NCBI GenBank assembly: GCA_030424545.1
Contig: JAUHWL010000002.1
Span: 248,001 to 312,000 of the forward strand
DNA length: 64,000 bases
DNA from: Bacteroidia bacterium
GTDB lineage: Bacteria > Bacteroidota > Bacteroidia > Flavobacteriales > Schleiferiaceae
Direction: 5' to 3'
Shown here: positions 9,710-17,643 of the stretch, piece after piece
Layout: each line of letters starts with the position of its first letter
Position numbering within the stretch: the first letter of the stretch is position 1
Program-made: the position numbers and the translations under genes
Notes under the pieces: generated by a model
Told to the model about the DNA's origin: nothing
The model's database searches: none
Seen by the model: the letters and a program-made list of their open reading frames with translations, nothing else

Positions 9710-10660
9710 ATGAAAGCCATTACAAAACAAAAATACGGAGGGCCAGAAGTGCTACAGTTAAGCGAAGTGGCTAAACCCACTGTGAAAGAAAATCATGTGC
9801 TCATCAAAGTAATAGCAAATTCGGCCAACCCTGCCGATTGGCATATCTTAAGAGGCAAACCTTATTTTGCCAGATTAACCTTTGGTTTGATAAATCCAAA
9901 ACACAATGTGTTAGGCGCAGACTTTGCCGGCATAGTTGAAGAAGTAGGTGAGGGTGTATCAAAATTTAAAGTAGGCGACCGTGTATTTGGAGAAATGCTT
10001 GACGGTGGAGCTTTTGCAGAATATGCTTGCGCACCAGAAAATGTGTGCGGGCTTATGCCCGAAGGGGCTACATATAGCGAAATGGCGTGTATGCCCATTG
10101 CTGGATTAACCGCTTTGCAGGCCTTATTAACGCATGGAAAACTTAAAGAAGGAGAATCGGTATTCATTAATGGTTCTTCTGGTGGGGTAGGCCATTTTGC
10201 TGTACAAATTGCAAAAGCCTATGGTGCACATGTAACTGCTGTTTGCTCTAGCAGAAATGTTGATTTTGTTAAGTCTATAGGGGCTGATAGTGTTCTTGCT
10301 TACAACAAGGAAAACATACACCAACACAATGGCACTTATGATTTGGTGATTGATACAAATGGCAACCTTACCTTTTCTGATTATAAACGTCTAGGTAAAC
10401 GGGGCGTAATGGTTGGATTTACAACCATGAAGCAGATGATGTCTGTAATAATCCGTTCAGGGTTTAGTAAATTCCCATTAACCCAATTTACAGCCGAAGC
10501 CAATAACGAAGATTTAAATATGCTTGCAGATCTTGTAAAAGAAGGGAAGTTAAAGCCACATATTGAGAAGACATACCCTGCTGCCAAAATTCCAGAAGCT
10601 ATAGGGTATATAGAGTCCATGAGAACACGGGGAAAGGTTGCCATGCTGTGGAAGAATTGA
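9710..10660 (+). CDS. NAD(P)-dependent alcohol dehydrogenase (zinc-free MDR family)
   Basis: 316 residues from ATG at 9710; a TTG 15 bases upstream is possible but less likely. Medium-chain dehydrogenase/reductase fold: GroES-like N-domain (GADFAGIVEEVGEGVSKFKVG) and a Rossmann domain with NGSSGGVGHFAVQIAKA. The cysteine/histidine ligands of zinc-dependent alcohol dehydrogenases are missing, placing it with quinone oxidoreductase (zeta-crystallin)-like enzymes that reduce enones or quinones with NADPH. It stands alone; the substrate cannot be told. Confidence 0.88.
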   Translation: MKAITKQKYGGPEVLQLSEVAKPTVKENHVLIKVIANSANPADWHILRGKPYFARLTFGLINPKHNVLGADFAGIVEEVGEGVSKFKVGDRVFGEMLDGGAFAEYACAPENVCGLMPEGATYSEMACMPIAGLTALQALLTHGKLKEGESVFINGSSGGVGHFAVQIAKAYGAHVTAVCSSRNVDFVKSIGADSVLAYNKENIHQHNGTYDLVIDTNGNLTFSDYKRLGKRGVMVGFTTMKQMMSVIIRSGFSKFPLTQFTAEANNEDLNMLADLVKEGKLKPHIEKTYPAAKIPEAIGYIESMRTRGKVAMLWKN

Positions 10661-10786
10661 TAAGTAAAGTAGAAATTGATAGAAGCACTATTCCATCAAC
10701 CAATCAATGGCAGAACATTTTATCTTTACAATGCCTACCCCTTAGGTATGGCCTGCTAAACACTTTTAACCTTAACCAAAAAAATC

Positions 10787-11980
10787 ATGGCAAAGCAATT
10801 TACTACCACCGAATGGAACAACATTAATAGCCTGTTAGATGCTAATCCCGGCAAATACGGATTTCCAGAACGCGTTTATGGCAGCACGCTTGTCGGTTCG
10901 TTTAACATCCGCAAACTAGGGTCATCATTAAGCCGTAGTGCAGACACGTGGGAGTTTTTGGCCCGCATTTGTAAGCAATATGATTTAATTGCCATCCAAG
11001 AAATCATGGAAGACCTTAGTGGTTTGAACCGCATTATGGAATTGCTGGGCTCTGAATTTGGTATGGTGGTTTCAGACAAAACAGGCGTTTATCCAGGAGA
11101 TGCTGGTATTGGCGAACGGTTGGGCTTTATCTTCCGCTGGAAAACTGTAGAAAGAGGCGAGGTGATTTCGGATATTACGTTTGATCGGTCTAAAGTGTTG
11201 CAGATTATGGCCGAAAACTATGACGCCATACACGAAGTAATGGAGCCCTACGCCAAAAAATATGCCGACTATAAAGCAGGGAAACAAGGCAAACCAAGAA
11301 ACATAAAAATGCCCACCTTTCTTTCGTTTATCCGGCAACCGTATTGTGTGAGTTTTAAAATCAAGGGGCATCCCGGTACCAAGTCGTATGATTTTATGGC
11401 AATAAATGCGCATTTGTTTTTTGGCGATTATATGAGCGATAGAAGGCAAGAGTTCCACGCGCTGATGCAGTGGATTATAGAACGTGTTAAAACCAATGAC
11501 CGTGCATATCACCCAAATTTTATGCTTTTGGGCGACTTAAACTTAGATTACAACAACCGCTTAACAGATCGTGTAACGGTTGAGGAGTCTATGAAAAACT
11601 ATAACAAAGAAGGCAATTTAGAAACAGACCCAAACAAACGGGTAAACATAAATTTCCCGTTTTTAGATGTACACCAAGGCGAAACAGATGTGTTTAGAAC
11701 CAATGCTCGCGGCAGCGAAACGTTTGATCATGTTGGTTTATTCTTTAGAGATGATAATACGGCATGGCCCACCTATGATAAAAATGAAACCATGGGCGGT
11801 AACGAAACTGGACCTGATTATGGCGTATTTAATTTCGTAAAACTGTTTCACGAAGCATTGGGTGTAACCACGCCAATAAGTGAGATGACCACCGCAGAAA
11901 AGAAAGCATTTTATGGCCGGTTTGAGCACAAAGTAAGCGACCATATGCCACTTTGGTTTAGAATGCCTTTACCCAAGTAG
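10787..11980 (+). CDS. Endonuclease/exonuclease/phosphatase family protein
   Basis: 397 residues with the DNase I-like motifs in order: SFNIRKLG, AIQEIMED (metal-binding Glu), LLGDLNLDY (catalytic Asp/Asn), and near the C-terminus KVSDHMPLW with the catalytic Asp-His pair. There is no obvious signal peptide, so it is probably cytoplasmic. The family covers DNases, sphingomyelinases and phosphatases; the substrate is not set by these motifs. It is about 400 residues, longer than the bare domain, because of inserts rich in charged residues. Convergent with the DUF389 gene 14 bases away. Confidence 0.85.
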   Translation: MAKQFTTTEWNNINSLLDANPGKYGFPERVYGSTLVGSFNIRKLGSSLSRSADTWEFLARICKQYDLIAIQEIMEDLSGLNRIMELLGSEFGMVVSDKTGVYPGDAGIGERLGFIFRWKTVERGEVISDITFDRSKVLQIMAENYDAIHEVMEPYAKKYADYKAGKQGKPRNIKMPTFLSFIRQPYCVSFKIKGHPGTKSYDFMAINAHLFFGDYMSDRRQEFHALMQWIIERVKTNDRAYHPNFMLLGDLNLDYNNRLTDRVTVEESMKNYNKEGNLETDPNKRVNINFPFLDVHQGETDVFRTNARGSETFDHVGLFFRDDNTAWPTYDKNETMGGNETGPDYGVFNFVKLFHEALGVTTPISEMTTAEKKAFYGRFEHKVSDHMPLWFRMPLPK

Positions 11981-11994
11981 CTGGTTTATATGTG

Positions 11995-13473
11995 CTATTT
12001 TTTAGGCTTTTTAGAATTATCTTCAATAATATGTAGGCGTAGCGAGCTTACATCAACAGTATCTTCATCTAGCCTTACTTCTAGCCATTTTTTAAGCTGG
12101 TTGTTTTTTAGTTCTATCACAGAATCGGCAACCGTAGCACTCCACCAAACATAAACACTTGGTTTGGGTTTATCTCCTGTTTGGTTTTCTTTTAAATCGG
12201 CATAAATCATCCTTCCCATTTTTATCAATTCCAATTCAGGGTAGTTAATCTTTATTTCTTCAAGCAAACTTTTGGGGAGTTCTTCTTTTTCTAAATTAAC
12301 AATGCGTTCTTCTAAGAACCTTATTTTATCTTCTTTAGAGAGTATTTCCGATTGAGAACTGGTAAACATGTCCACCAACTTTTCAACCTCAGGTAAGCCT
12401 TTTTTCTCGCTACCCTGAAAAATCCTGAGCTTGGTATTTTCTACCGTGGTGTTTAAAATGCGTTGCCAATTCTGTATGGTTTTTTCGGGAATAGTTTCGC
12501 CAAAAATCACCAAGTCTACATAAGAAATAGTATCGGTAGGAATGATTTCTGTTTTTACAATGGCGGCATCTTCATAGCTAATATTTTCGGCAATAAAGAG
12601 ATTTACCTTGCGTAAAAAAATGGTGTCTTTAACTACGCCTATAAAAATAACAGAGGCGGGAATAATCATAATGATTACAGTAATAATCAGCCATCTTTTG
12701 GCTTTTGTTTCGGTTTGTTTGTCAATAAAAGTTTTAATAGGGAATTTTAAATACCGAGTAACTAGAACAGCCGCAAGTGCTATAAAAAAGGCATTGATAA
12801 GAAACAAATAGGTAGCCCCTATAAAATAGCTAAACTGCAATGTGCCCAAGCCATAGCCCGCTGTACAAAGGGGGGGCATAAGTGCAGTTGCTATGGCAAC
12901 ACCGGGAATTACGTTGTTTTTTTCTCTTCTAGAACCCGCCAAAATTCCTGCAAAGCCGCCAAAAAAGGCAATAAATACATCTCTAATATCGGGCTTGGTG
13001 CGTGCCAATAGTTCAGAAGAAGCATCGTCTAAAGGAATTAAGAAAAAGAACAGGGCTGATGTAACGATAGAAACGGCAACCGCGATTCCTAAATTTCGTA
13101 AAGAGCGTTTCAGCATCACAAAATCATTGATACCAATAGAAAGCCCGAGCCCCATAATAGGCCCCATTAACGGAGAAATTAACATGGCTCCCACAACAAC
13201 AGCTGTAGAGTTTGCATTTAATCCAACCGATGCGATTAAAATTGCAACAATTAAAATCCAAAGATTGAAGCCTTTAAAATCAATGTCTTGGCTAATGCCT
13301 TCTATGGTTTTTTCGGGCTGTGCATTGTCTAAAATGCTTAGTCTATCTTTTAAAAAATCGCCAACAGCTTGGATAAACCCTTTAAAACCACTTTTTAAAT
13401 TGGTAGATACCTGATCTGTTTTATCTGCAGTACTCTGAGATGAATTACTGCTATCTGATTCTGGCGTAAGCAT
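11995..13473 (-). CDS. DUF389 membrane protein
   Basis: 492 residues. A soluble N-terminal region of about 70 residues is followed by a block of hydrophobic helices with the DUF389 core (SVGLNANSTAVVVGAMLISP, LMGPIMGLGLSIG, GVAIATALMPPLCTAGYGLG). The last 230 residues are a charged soluble tail with a short coiled-coil stretch (EDKIRFLEERIVNLEKEEL). Family members are widespread inner-membrane proteins without a proven function. It has its own gap from manC; the stop lies close to the convergent endonuclease-like gene. Confidence 0.88.
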   Translation of the reverse strand: MLTPESDSSNSSQSTADKTDQVSTNLKSGFKGFIQAVGDFLKDRLSILDNAQPEKTIEGISQDIDFKGFNLWILIVAILIASVGLNANSTAVVVGAMLISPLMGPIMGLGLSIGINDFVMLKRSLRNLGIAVAVSIVTSALFFFLIPLDDASSELLARTKPDIRDVFIAFFGGFAGILAGSRREKNNVIPGVAIATALMPPLCTAGYGLGTLQFSYFIGATYLFLINAFFIALAAVLVTRYLKFPIKTFIDKQTETKAKRWLIITVIIMIIPASVIFIGVVKDTIFLRKVNLFIAENISYEDAAIVKTEIIPTDTISYVDLVIFGETIPEKTIQNWQRILNTTVENTKLRIFQGSEKKGLPEVEKLVDMFTSSQSEILSKEDKIRFLEERIVNLEKEELPKSLLEEIKINYPELELIKMGRMIYADLKENQTGDKPKPSVYVWWSATVADSVIELKNNQLKKWLEVRLDEDTVDVSSLRLHIIEDNSKKPKK

Positions 13474-13533
13474 GATTTAAAGGCTCTAGTTTGACAAACG
13501 AAAATAAACTAAAACGAATAACGATAAATATGG

Positions 13534-14619
13534 TTAGATATGATTATCTCCCCATTTTAACCTTACATCATTTACAACGCTTTTAATTTCTTGCTCTTTA
13601 CTCTTCGGATATATCAATAGAGCATTTGGTCCATCGGCAATTACATAATTATCCAAACCTTCAGCAACAATTAGTTTTTTACCTTGGTTTACCACCAAAG
13701 AGTTTTTGGTATTATACACTAAAGTTTTTTTGCCAAGAAAGGTGTTGCCATTCTCGTCTGGGGTAAGTTTATCATGCACGCTGCTCCAAGTACCTAAATC
13801 ACTCCAACCAAAATCTGCCGGCAAAACGTACACGTTTTTCGCTTTCTCCATCAAGCCGTAATCTATAGAGATGTTTTCGCATTGCGGATAAACATCGGCT
13901 ATAAAACCTGCTTCTTTGGAGGTACCGTAATGATCCCAACCTTCGTTAAAGGTGTCAAAAACATCGGGTACGTGTTTTTCTAAACCGTTTAAAATGGTGT
14001 CTACATTCCAAATAAAAACACCGCTGTTCCAAAGAAAATCACCGCTATCAATAAATTTTTGCGCATGTTCTTTATCCGGCTTTTCGGTAAATGTTTTTAC
14101 TTTTTTTAAGTTTTTAATGCCACTTATCTCGGCTGTATTAAACTGGATGTAGCCATACCCTGTTTCAGGTCTGTGTGGTTTTATGCCAAGCGTGATTAAA
14201 AAATTATGGGCTTTCGTAATCTCTAAAGCTTGAGAAATGGTTTCAATATAAACCTGTTGATCAGTAATAAAATGATCGCTAGGGGTAATGATGATGTTGG
14301 CTTGCGGACATTCTTTTTTTATTCTAAAAGCGGCATAAGCTATACAAGGTGCAGTGTTTCTCCGCATAGGCTCGCTCAGAATATTTTTTTTAGGTAGTTC
14401 TGGCAAATGCTTCTCTACCAATTCTTGATATTCTAAATTGGTTACAACTAAAATATTTTCGGGCGAAATTATACGGGCTATGCGGTTGTACGTCAATTGC
14501 AAAAGAGATTCGCCCGTACCTAAGATATCTAAAAACTGCTTGGGTGTTTTCTGTGTACTAATAGGCCAAAATCGGCTTCCTACGCCACCGGCCATTATCA
14601 CACAATAATTCGTGTTCAT
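13534..14619 (-). CDS. manC: Mannose-1-phosphate guanylyltransferase
   Basis: 361 residues. Makes GDP-mannose from GTP and mannose 1-phosphate for glycans and polysaccharides. Nucleotidyltransferase signature MAGGVGSRFWP at residues 10-20 with TPKQFLD shortly after, then EPMRRNTAPCIAYAA, TPSDHFI and FTEKPD, all expected in the ManC catalytic domain. It ends before the cupin-type isomerase domain found in bifunctional ManC proteins, so this is the monofunctional form. Preceded by a TACATTTG promoter box and a long inverted repeat shared with adk. Confidence 0.93.
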   Translation of the reverse strand: MNTNYCVIMAGGVGSRFWPISTQKTPKQFLDILGTGESLLQLTYNRIARIISPENILVVTNLEYQELVEKHLPELPKKNILSEPMRRNTAPCIAYAAFRIKKECPQANIIITPSDHFITDQQVYIETISQALEITKAHNFLITLGIKPHRPETGYGYIQFNTAEISGIKNLKKVKTFTEKPDKEHAQKFIDSGDFLWNSGVFIWNVDTILNGLEKHVPDVFDTFNEGWDHYGTSKEAGFIADVYPQCENISIDYGLMEKAKNVYVLPADFGWSDLGTWSSVHDKLTPDENGNTFLGKKTLVYNTKNSLVVNQGKKLIVAEGLDNYVIADGPNALLIYPKSKEQEIKSVVNDVRLKWGDNHI

Positions 14620-14638
14620 GTTGTAGAAATGTCAGCAG

Positions 14639-14646
14639 CAAATGTA
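14639..14646 (-). promoter_or_regulatory. Candidate -7 promoter box of the manC gene
   Basis: Minus-strand TACATTTG, a perfect TAnnTTTG box, 19 bases before the ATG at 14619. It lies 8 bases from the inverted repeat at 14655-14685, so a protein bound there would sit between the -7 and -33 regions. Confidence 0.5.
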
Positions 14647-14654
14647 GGATTTTA

Positions 14655-14685
14655 GTCTAGTCTATTCGTTAAAAACTGACTAGAC
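14655..14685. promoter_or_regulatory. Inverted repeat between divergent manC and adk
   Basis: Perfect 8-bp arms GTCTAGTC and GACTAGAC separated by 15 bases. It occupies the middle of the 120-base divergent gap, overlapping the likely -33 regions of both genes. There is no T-run on either side, so it is not a terminator; a dimer-binding operator controlling both directions is the simplest reading (inference). Confidence 0.4.
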
Positions 14686-14693
14686 GAATTCTT

Positions 14694-14701
14694 TATCTTC
14701 G
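14694..14701 (+). promoter_or_regulatory. Candidate -7 box of adk
   Basis: TATCTTCG matches TAnnTTTG at all but one defined position and lies 38 bases before the adk ATG. No strong -33 TTTG is visible. Confidence 0.3.
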
Positions 14702-14739
14702 CAAACTTCAAAAAAATGTAAAATCTTTAATTTCCGAAT

Positions 14740-15318
14740 ATGTTAAACATAGTTCTATTTGGTCCTCCGGGTGCCGGAAAAGGCACGCAAGCTGCCAAGT
14801 TAGTTGATAAATATAATTTGGTTCATCTCTCTACAGGAGATGTTTTTAGAGCCAATATTAAAGGCGAAACAGCATTAGGGAAGTTGGCAAAGAGCTATAT
14901 GGATAAAGGCAATTTGGTGCCAGATGAGGTTACTATAAAAATGCTTGAATCCGAAGTGGCAAAAGCAAAAGATGCCAACGGATTTATTTTTGATGGTTTT
15001 CCTAGAACTACCCCGCAGGCAAAAGCATTAGAAGCTTTTTTGGCATCTAAAAACACAGAAATTAAAGTAATGCTGGCTTTAAAAGTTGATGAGGATGAGC
15101 TTGTGAAAAGACTCATAAACCGAGGCAAAGATAGCGGGCGCGCAGATGATATGGATGAGAGCATTGTTCGAAATCGAATTTCTGTTTACAATGAGCAAAC
15201 TGCGGTTGTTGCTGACTTTTATGCAGCACAAAACAAATTTGAAAGTATACATGGCGTTGGCGAAATTGAAGTGATTTTTGATCGATTATCTGAAGCCATA
15301 GAAAAACACAAAGCATAA
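14740..15318 (+). CDS. adk: Adenylate kinase
   Basis: 192 residues. Balances ATP, ADP and AMP in the cytoplasm. P-loop GPPGAGKGTQ at residues 8-17, the AMP-site segment HLSTGDVFRANI, then FDGFPRTTPQA and the short LID arginine run RLINRGKDSGRADD. The short LID (no zinc-finger insert) is the form common in Bacteroidota. It is 14 bases upstream of obgE, so cotranscribed. Confidence 0.97.
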   Translation: MLNIVLFGPPGAGKGTQAAKLVDKYNLVHLSTGDVFRANIKGETALGKLAKSYMDKGNLVPDEVTIKMLESEVAKAKDANGFIFDGFPRTTPQAKALEAFLASKNTEIKVMLALKVDEDELVKRLINRGKDSGRADDMDESIVRNRISVYNEQTAVVADFYAAQNKFESIHGVGEIEVIFDRLSEAIEKHKA

Positions 15319-15332
15319 TTACAAAGTATTAA

Positions 15333-16325
15333 ATGGCCGGATCTAACTTTATAGACTACGTTAAAATTCATTGCAAATCAGGCAACGGTGGTGCTGGATC
15401 GGCCCATTTTTACCGTGCCCGCGGCATACCCAAGGGTGGCCCAGACGGTGGAGATGGCGGTCGTGGTGGCCATATTATACTACGCGGCAACAAGCAAATG
15501 TGGACACTCTTGCACCTTAAATACCGCAAACACGTTTTAGGCTTTGATGGTAAAAATGGCAATAGAGGAGATAGACATGGTGCCGATGGGCAAGATGTAA
15601 TTTTAGATGTGCCCTTAGGAACGGTAGTAAAAGATCCAGAAACAGACGAAGTGCTTTTTGAAATAACAGAAGACGGAGAAGAAAAAATAATTATGCGCGG
15701 TGGTCGAGGAGGACTGGGAAATTCTCATTTTAAAAGCAGCACTAACCAAACCCCAACGCATGCCCAACCCGGAGAAGAGCTGCAAGAAGGCTGGCGTATT
15801 TTAGAATTAAAAGTACTTGCCGATGTCGGCTTGGTAGGTTTCCCTAATGCAGGTAAAAGCACCTTGCTTTCGGCCATAAGCGCGGCAAAACCAGAAATTG
15901 CCGATTACCCTTTTACCACACTTGTACCCAATTTGGGCATGGTAAGCTACAGAGATTACAAAAGCTTTGTAGTTGCCGATATTCCGGGCATTATTGAAGG
16001 TGCCGCAGAAGGCAAAGGCCTTGGGCACCGCTTTTTAAGGCACATAGAGCGAAATGCCATCTTACTCTTTTTAATTCCTGCCGATTCTAAGGATCATCTA
16101 AAGGAGTATAAAGTATTACTGAAAGAGCTAAAAAAGTTTAACCCAGAACTGCTAGATAAAAAACACATTATTGCCGTATCTAAAAGCGATATGCTTGATG
16201 AAGAACTTGAAGAATCTATACGCGAAGAGCTTCCCAAAGATGCCTCAGTAATTTTCTTTTCATCAGTAAGCCAGAAAAACTTAATGGCGCTTAAGGATCT
16301 GCTTTGGCAGAATTTGAATCAGTAG
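15333..16325 (+). CDS. obgE: Obg family GTPase
   Basis: 330 residues. Ribosome-associated GTPase acting in 50S assembly and stress response. The glycine-rich Obg fold fills residues 1-160 ([26 protein letters not shown]), followed by a G domain with GFPNAGKST near 168, DIPGIIEGA (G3) and the later SKSD (G4-like). The variable C-terminal OCT domain is absent, as in many Bacteroidota. Its stop is two bases before the PAP2 ATG. Confidence 0.97.
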   Translation: MAGSNFIDYVKIHCKSGNGGAGSAHFYRARGIPKGGPDGGDGGRGGHIILRGNKQMWTLLHLKYRKHVLGFDGKNGNRGDRHGADGQDVILDVPLGTVVKDPETDEVLFEITEDGEEKIIMRGGRGGLGNSHFKSSTNQTPTHAQPGEELQEGWRILELKVLADVGLVGFPNAGKSTLLSAISAAKPEIADYPFTTLVPNLGMVSYRDYKSFVVADIPGIIEGAAEGKGLGHRFLRHIERNAILLFLIPADSKDHLKEYKVLLKELKKFNPELLDKKHIIAVSKSDMLDEELEESIREELPKDASVIFFSSVSQKNLMALKDLLWQNLNQ

Positions 16326-16327
16326 AA

Positions 16328-16918
16328 ATGATACAAGAAATCTTGCAATGGGACACAGAATTATTTCTGTACTTGAATAATTTGGGCCAGCCATGGTTAG
16401 ATAAACTCATGGTTTTGTTCTCAGAAATTTGGGTTTGGATTCCGTTGTATATGGGCGTGGCGTATTTATTTTTTAAAAAATTTGGCTTACAAGATGCCCT
16501 GTTTTTTACAGCATTGTGCGTAGTGGGTATACTTATTACAGACCAAGGCAGCGTTCAATTGTTTAAAGAAGTTTTTAAAAGACCACGACCCTGCCAAGAA
16601 GAAGAATTAATGTCACAGATGAGGTTTCTAGCCTCTCATTGTGGGCTATACGGTTTTATTAGTTCGCATGCGGCCAATACATTTGGTTTTGCTGTTTTAG
16701 CAGGTGGCATATTAAAACCCATATTACCGAAAGCAAAAATGTGGTTGCTTATTTGGGCAGCTGTGGTTTCGTATAGCCGCATTTATTTAGGCGTTCATTA
16801 TCCGCTAGATATTATTTGCGGGGCACTTTTTGGCAGCTTGGTTGGGATGATGTTGTTGAGGTTTGTAGAGCGCAAAAGAAGAATGGCTAGCGTAAATCAA
16901 AATCAACAGCCTCTTTAA
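16328..16918 (+). CDS. PAP2 superfamily phosphatase
   Basis: 196 residues from ATG 16328, two bases after the obgE stop; an earlier TTG inside obgE is rejected. Five or six membrane helices. The three PAP2 phosphatase motifs are present: KEVFKRPRP, SSHAANTFGFA and SRIYLGVHYPLD, with the catalytic His residues in the last two. Members remove phosphate from phosphatidic acid, undecaprenyl pyrophosphate or similar lipids at the outer face of the inner membrane; substrate unknown here. The 3' end overlaps the convergent DUF1801 gene by 32 bases. Confidence 0.92.
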   Translation: MIQEILQWDTELFLYLNNLGQPWLDKLMVLFSEIWVWIPLYMGVAYLFFKKFGLQDALFFTALCVVGILITDQGSVQLFKEVFKRPRPCQEEELMSQMRFLASHCGLYGFISSHAANTFGFAVLAGGILKPILPKAKMWLLIWAAVVSYSRIYLGVHYPLDIICGALFGSLVGMMLLRFVERKRRMASVNQNQQPL

Positions 16919-17228
16919 CCACCACAAAAAGCCTGTTTAAATCAATATCTTCTTCCCATGTAAAAAATAGGCTTCTTACTTGTTTTCGGTTGGTTGCAAC
17001 AAAATCAGCATGTTGAGTGAGATGTACCCCATACATAAATCCAACATCAACACCATGCTTTTTTAAATTGAAGTAGCAGATGCCTTTTTTACCGTAGATA
17101 AACGGTAGTCCAAAAGAGCTTTTTACAATTAAACCTGGAAATTGGCGTAATATTTCTTTGATTAAATAATGCACCATTGCAGATTTATGGGGCTCAAATT
17201 TGCTTAAGTAACTATCTATTTGGTTCAA
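16887..17228 (-). CDS. DUF1801 domain protein
   Basis: 113 residues, with the DUF1801 (YdhG-like) layout: an N-terminal helix (IDSYLSKFEP), the strand-turn KSSFGLPFIYGKKGICYFNLKK, and VDVGFMYGVHL. Function unknown for the family. The first possible start is TTG at 17228, because an in-frame stop lies eight bases upstream, and the next ATG (residue 18) would remove conserved sequence. Its tail overlaps the PAP2 gene on the other strand by 32 bases. Confidence 0.8.
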   Translation of the reverse strand: MNQIDSYLSKFEPHKSAMVHYLIKEILRQFPGLIVKSSFGLPFIYGKKGICYFNLKKHGVDVGFMYGVHLTQHADFVATNRKQVRSLFFTWEEDIDLNRLFVVVKEAVDFDLR

Positions 17229-17274
17229 TGTTCTTTATTTGTACAATTAAATTACATCAATTTTGAAGGAAGCA

Positions 17275-17643
17275 ATGTTAGTGTTTTTGGGCGGTGGTTT
17301 AGGCAGTGTTAGTCGATATGGCATAAGCTTACTGTTTTTAAAAAATACTAATCTAGCTTATGGTGCAACGGTAGCAACCTTTACGTCTAATCTGCTTAGT
17401 TGCTTATTGCTTATGCTTGTGTGGCTTGGTTTAGATTCGGGCAGATTAGACCCTCAATTAAAATTTTTACTATTGGTAGGGTTTTGTGGTGGTTTCAGCA
17501 CCTTTTCTACCTTTAGTTTCGAAACATTTCAGTTGCTAAGGCAAGGGCTTTTTTGGGTGGCTATATTTAATGTGCTAATTAGTGTTTTAGCTTGTTTGGC
17601 CGTTTTGTGGCTTGTCTTTAAAACACAATCAAGCACTATCTAA
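17275..17643 (+). CDS. crcB: Fluoride-specific ion channel CrcB/Fluc
   Basis: 122 residues from ATG at 17275, chosen because AAGGA lies four bases upstream; a TTG at 17263 would add four residues. Four membrane helices. Family motifs: GGGLGSVSRYGIS at the start, TFTSNLLSC, and the central GFCGGFSTFSTFSFE that lines the fluoride pore. Acts as a dual-topology dimer exporting fluoride across the inner membrane. There is only a 46-base gap from the divergent DUF1801 gene, with no fluoride riboswitch. The 3' end overlaps the next gene by 8 bases. Confidence 0.93.
   Translation: MLVFLGGGLGSVSRYGISLLFLKNTNLAYGATVATFTSNLLSCLLLMLVWLGLDSGRLDPQLKFLLLVGFCGGFSTFSTFSFETFQLLRQGLFWVAIFNVLISVLACLAVLWLVFKTQSSTI

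Noticed and set aside
12893-13414. 173-codon open frame antisense to the DUF389 gene
   Set aside because: It overlaps the conserved membrane core of DUF389 and has no recognisable domain; a shadow frame.
17229-17274. Fluoride riboswitch in front of crcB
   Set aside because: The gap to the divergent gene is only 46 bases, too short for the aptamer, and no conserved fluoride-aptamer segments are seen.
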